From the NCBI GenBank assembly GCA_002366615.1, contig DFBL01000050.1, forward strand, positions 1 to 7,048: DNA of 7,048 nucleotides, in the 5' to 3' direction. Both the position numbers and the translations under genes were made by a program. The notes under the pieces are model-generated. The model was not told where the DNA came from, made no database searches, and saw only the letters and a program-made list of their open reading frames with translations. Positions 6,269 through 7,048 of the stretch are shown here, one piece after another. Within the stretch, counting starts at the first letter, position 1, and each line of letters begins with the position of its first letter. This DNA comes from Candidatus Dojkabacteria bacterium UBA3081 (GTDB lineage Bacteria; Patescibacteriota; Dojkabacteria; SC72).

Positions 6269-7048
6269 TGTCATCTCCCACTATTCCTTGAGGTGTAATA
6301 TGGAATTTACCTTCTTGTATTTCTCTTCTATCTTTCATTACCTGTCCAGTAAGAGTATTTTCTTCGACTAAATCTTTCAAAGATTTGTTGAGCTCTCCTT
6401 TTTGGGGATTTAAAAGATCTTCTTGTTCTTTGAGTTCTTTTTTTAATTGTTTTTGATAGTTTTCTCTTTCTTCTCTAATCTGTTCCATCTCCTCTTCTTT
6501 TCTTCCCATTGCAGTTTCGATAATTTCTTGCTGTCTTCCCTTATCGACCTCTATATGCTTTTGGGAAACTGGAGGGTCAAATATCTGTGCTAATTCATCA
6601 ATATCTGATACTACTTCTTCTCCTTTTTCTCTTAATTTTCTCTTTTCTAACTCTCTAGGATCTGATGTAATTAGTTCATTTTCTTGTACACTAGCAAGTA
6701 CTTGAATAGCGACATGATTTGGACCGGCAAAGAACAGGCCCTGTCCTCTATCACAATTGAGTAAGAAATTCCTTTCTCCATCAGAGAGATTGAATTGTGT
6801 TTGTAGGTTATCTAATGCAGAGGGGCTTTGCATCATGAGGAGTTGTAAAGAGGAGTTTGAGACTATGGCTCTTCCCATTTCATTGTTCATAAAGTCGGAG
6901 ACATCCTGAGTTATTGTTGTAAGACCTAGATAGTATTTTCTTGCCCTTTTTGCAATTGAATACATAAATCTTGCAGAGTCCTCTCTTTGCATCATATACC
7001 ATGCCTCATCTACGATTAGGATTCTTCTTTTCTTTTTCTTACGTATTA
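6243..7048 (-). CDS. VirB4/TraC-family ATPase, C-terminal part (5' end outside window)
   Basis: The frame is open to the window edge at 7048; 267 residues are visible and the start lies beyond. VirB4/TraC proteins are membrane-associated hexameric ATPases that energise type IV secretion and conjugative pilus assembly. The visible part begins just before Walker B, ILIVDEAW (residues 9-16 of the fragment, Asp13 and Glu14), followed by ARFMYSIAKRARKYYLGLTTITQDVSDF, with Gln47 in the TQD motif. Next come IVSNSSLQLLMMQ at 61-73, FNLSDGERNFL at 85-95, and GQGLFFAGPNHVAIQVLAS near 101-119, all usual for this family's C-terminal lobe. Walker A is outside the window. After about residue 130 comes an unusual tail of some 135 residues, very rich in Glu, Lys, Gln and Arg, with a likely coiled coil at about 170-212 and a polar end. 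The gene overlaps the small frame downstream. An internal ATG at 6995 is not the start, because conserved Walker B residues lie upstream of it. Confidence 0.88.
   Translation of the reverse strand, partial: IRKKKKRRILIVDEAWYMMQREDSARFMYSIAKRARKYYLGLTTITQDVSDFMNNEMGRAIVSNSSLQLLMMQSPSALDNLQTQFNLSDGERNFLLNCDRGQGLFFAGPNHVAIQVLASVQENELITSDPRELEKRKLREKGEEVVSDIDELAQIFDPPVSQKHIEVDKGRQQEIIETAMGRKEEEMEQIREERENYQKQLKKELKEQEDLLNPQKGELNKSLKDLVEENTLTGQVMKDRREIQEGKFHITPQGIVGDDNEQQPNQK
6275..6279 (-). promoter_or_regulatory. Shine-Dalgarno-like GGGAG for the small minus-strand gene
   Basis: On the minus strand GGGAG lies six bases before the ATG at 6268 and directly abuts the ATG at 6274. The spacing favours 6268 as the true start. 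It sits inside the 3' coding part of the VirB4-like gene. It is the clearest ribosome-binding motif before any start in this window. Confidence 0.45.

Noticed and set aside
6060..6300. A displaced Lon peptidase domain after a frameshift
   Set aside because: No plus-strand frame after 6092 shows the S16 peptidase motifs; the region is well explained by minus-strand coding.
6370..6386. Inverted repeat AAATCTTTCAAAGATTT, as an operator or terminator
   Set aside because: It lies within coding sequence for conserved-looking Lys-Asp-Leu codons, is AT-rich and has no T-tract; similar CTTTCAAAG words occur at 4894-4902 and are likely chance.
1..7048. Use of TGA as a glycine codon, as in some candidate-phylum bacteria
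   Set aside because: No gene here uses TGA as a stop, but no in-frame TGA occurs inside any gene either, and glycines are encoded by ordinary GGN codons. The standard code explains everything.

Overview
The window is AT-rich, almost entirely coding, and carries housekeeping genes packed with overlaps or spacers of 10 to 18 bases. Together with a long thymidylate synthase made of two ThyX-like halves, a Lon-type ATPase without its peptidase, and a chromosomal VirB4/TraC-type ATPase with a long charged tail, this suggests a reduced-genome bacterium of the Candidate Phyla Radiation (Patescibacteria). That placement is an inference from gene content and style; there is no rRNA or marker protein here to prove it. 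All genes read through in the standard bacterial code and end in TAA or TAG.

Region 1 (1-3561, plus strand) is a one-carbon and thymidylate cassette: the 3' end of folD, then glyA, a tandem-domain thyX and dcd. GlyA charges tetrahydrofolate with a one-carbon unit from serine, FolD interconverts the oxidised forms, Dcd supplies dUTP or dUMP from dCTP, and the ThyX-like enzyme would methylate dUMP to dTMP. ThyX chemistry regenerates tetrahydrofolate directly, so this route does not need dihydrofolate reductase.

Region 2 (3580-4869, plus) is a SufS-type cysteine desulfurase, 18 bases after dcd and probably in the same transcript. No other suf gene is present in the window. A 62-base spacer follows, the largest gap here.

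Region 3 (4932-6092, plus) encodes a Lon-like AAA+ ATPase that keeps the neck helices and the complete ATPase module. It lacks the N-terminal substrate domain and the serine-lysine peptidase domain, and its first pore loop is acidic rather than aromatic.

Region 4 (6089-7048, minus) is convergent with region 3. It holds the C-terminal part of a VirB4/TraC-family ATPase (its start lies beyond the window) and a small, unrecognised, hydrophilic protein overlapping its 3' end. The stop codons of the two convergent units share the bases TTAA.

The two most unusual items are the ThyX-like protein, whose halves have lost complementary sets of active-site residues, and the peptidase-less Lon ATPase with the altered pore loop. 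I saw no tRNA, rRNA, CRISPR array, insertion sequence or convincing rho-independent terminator.
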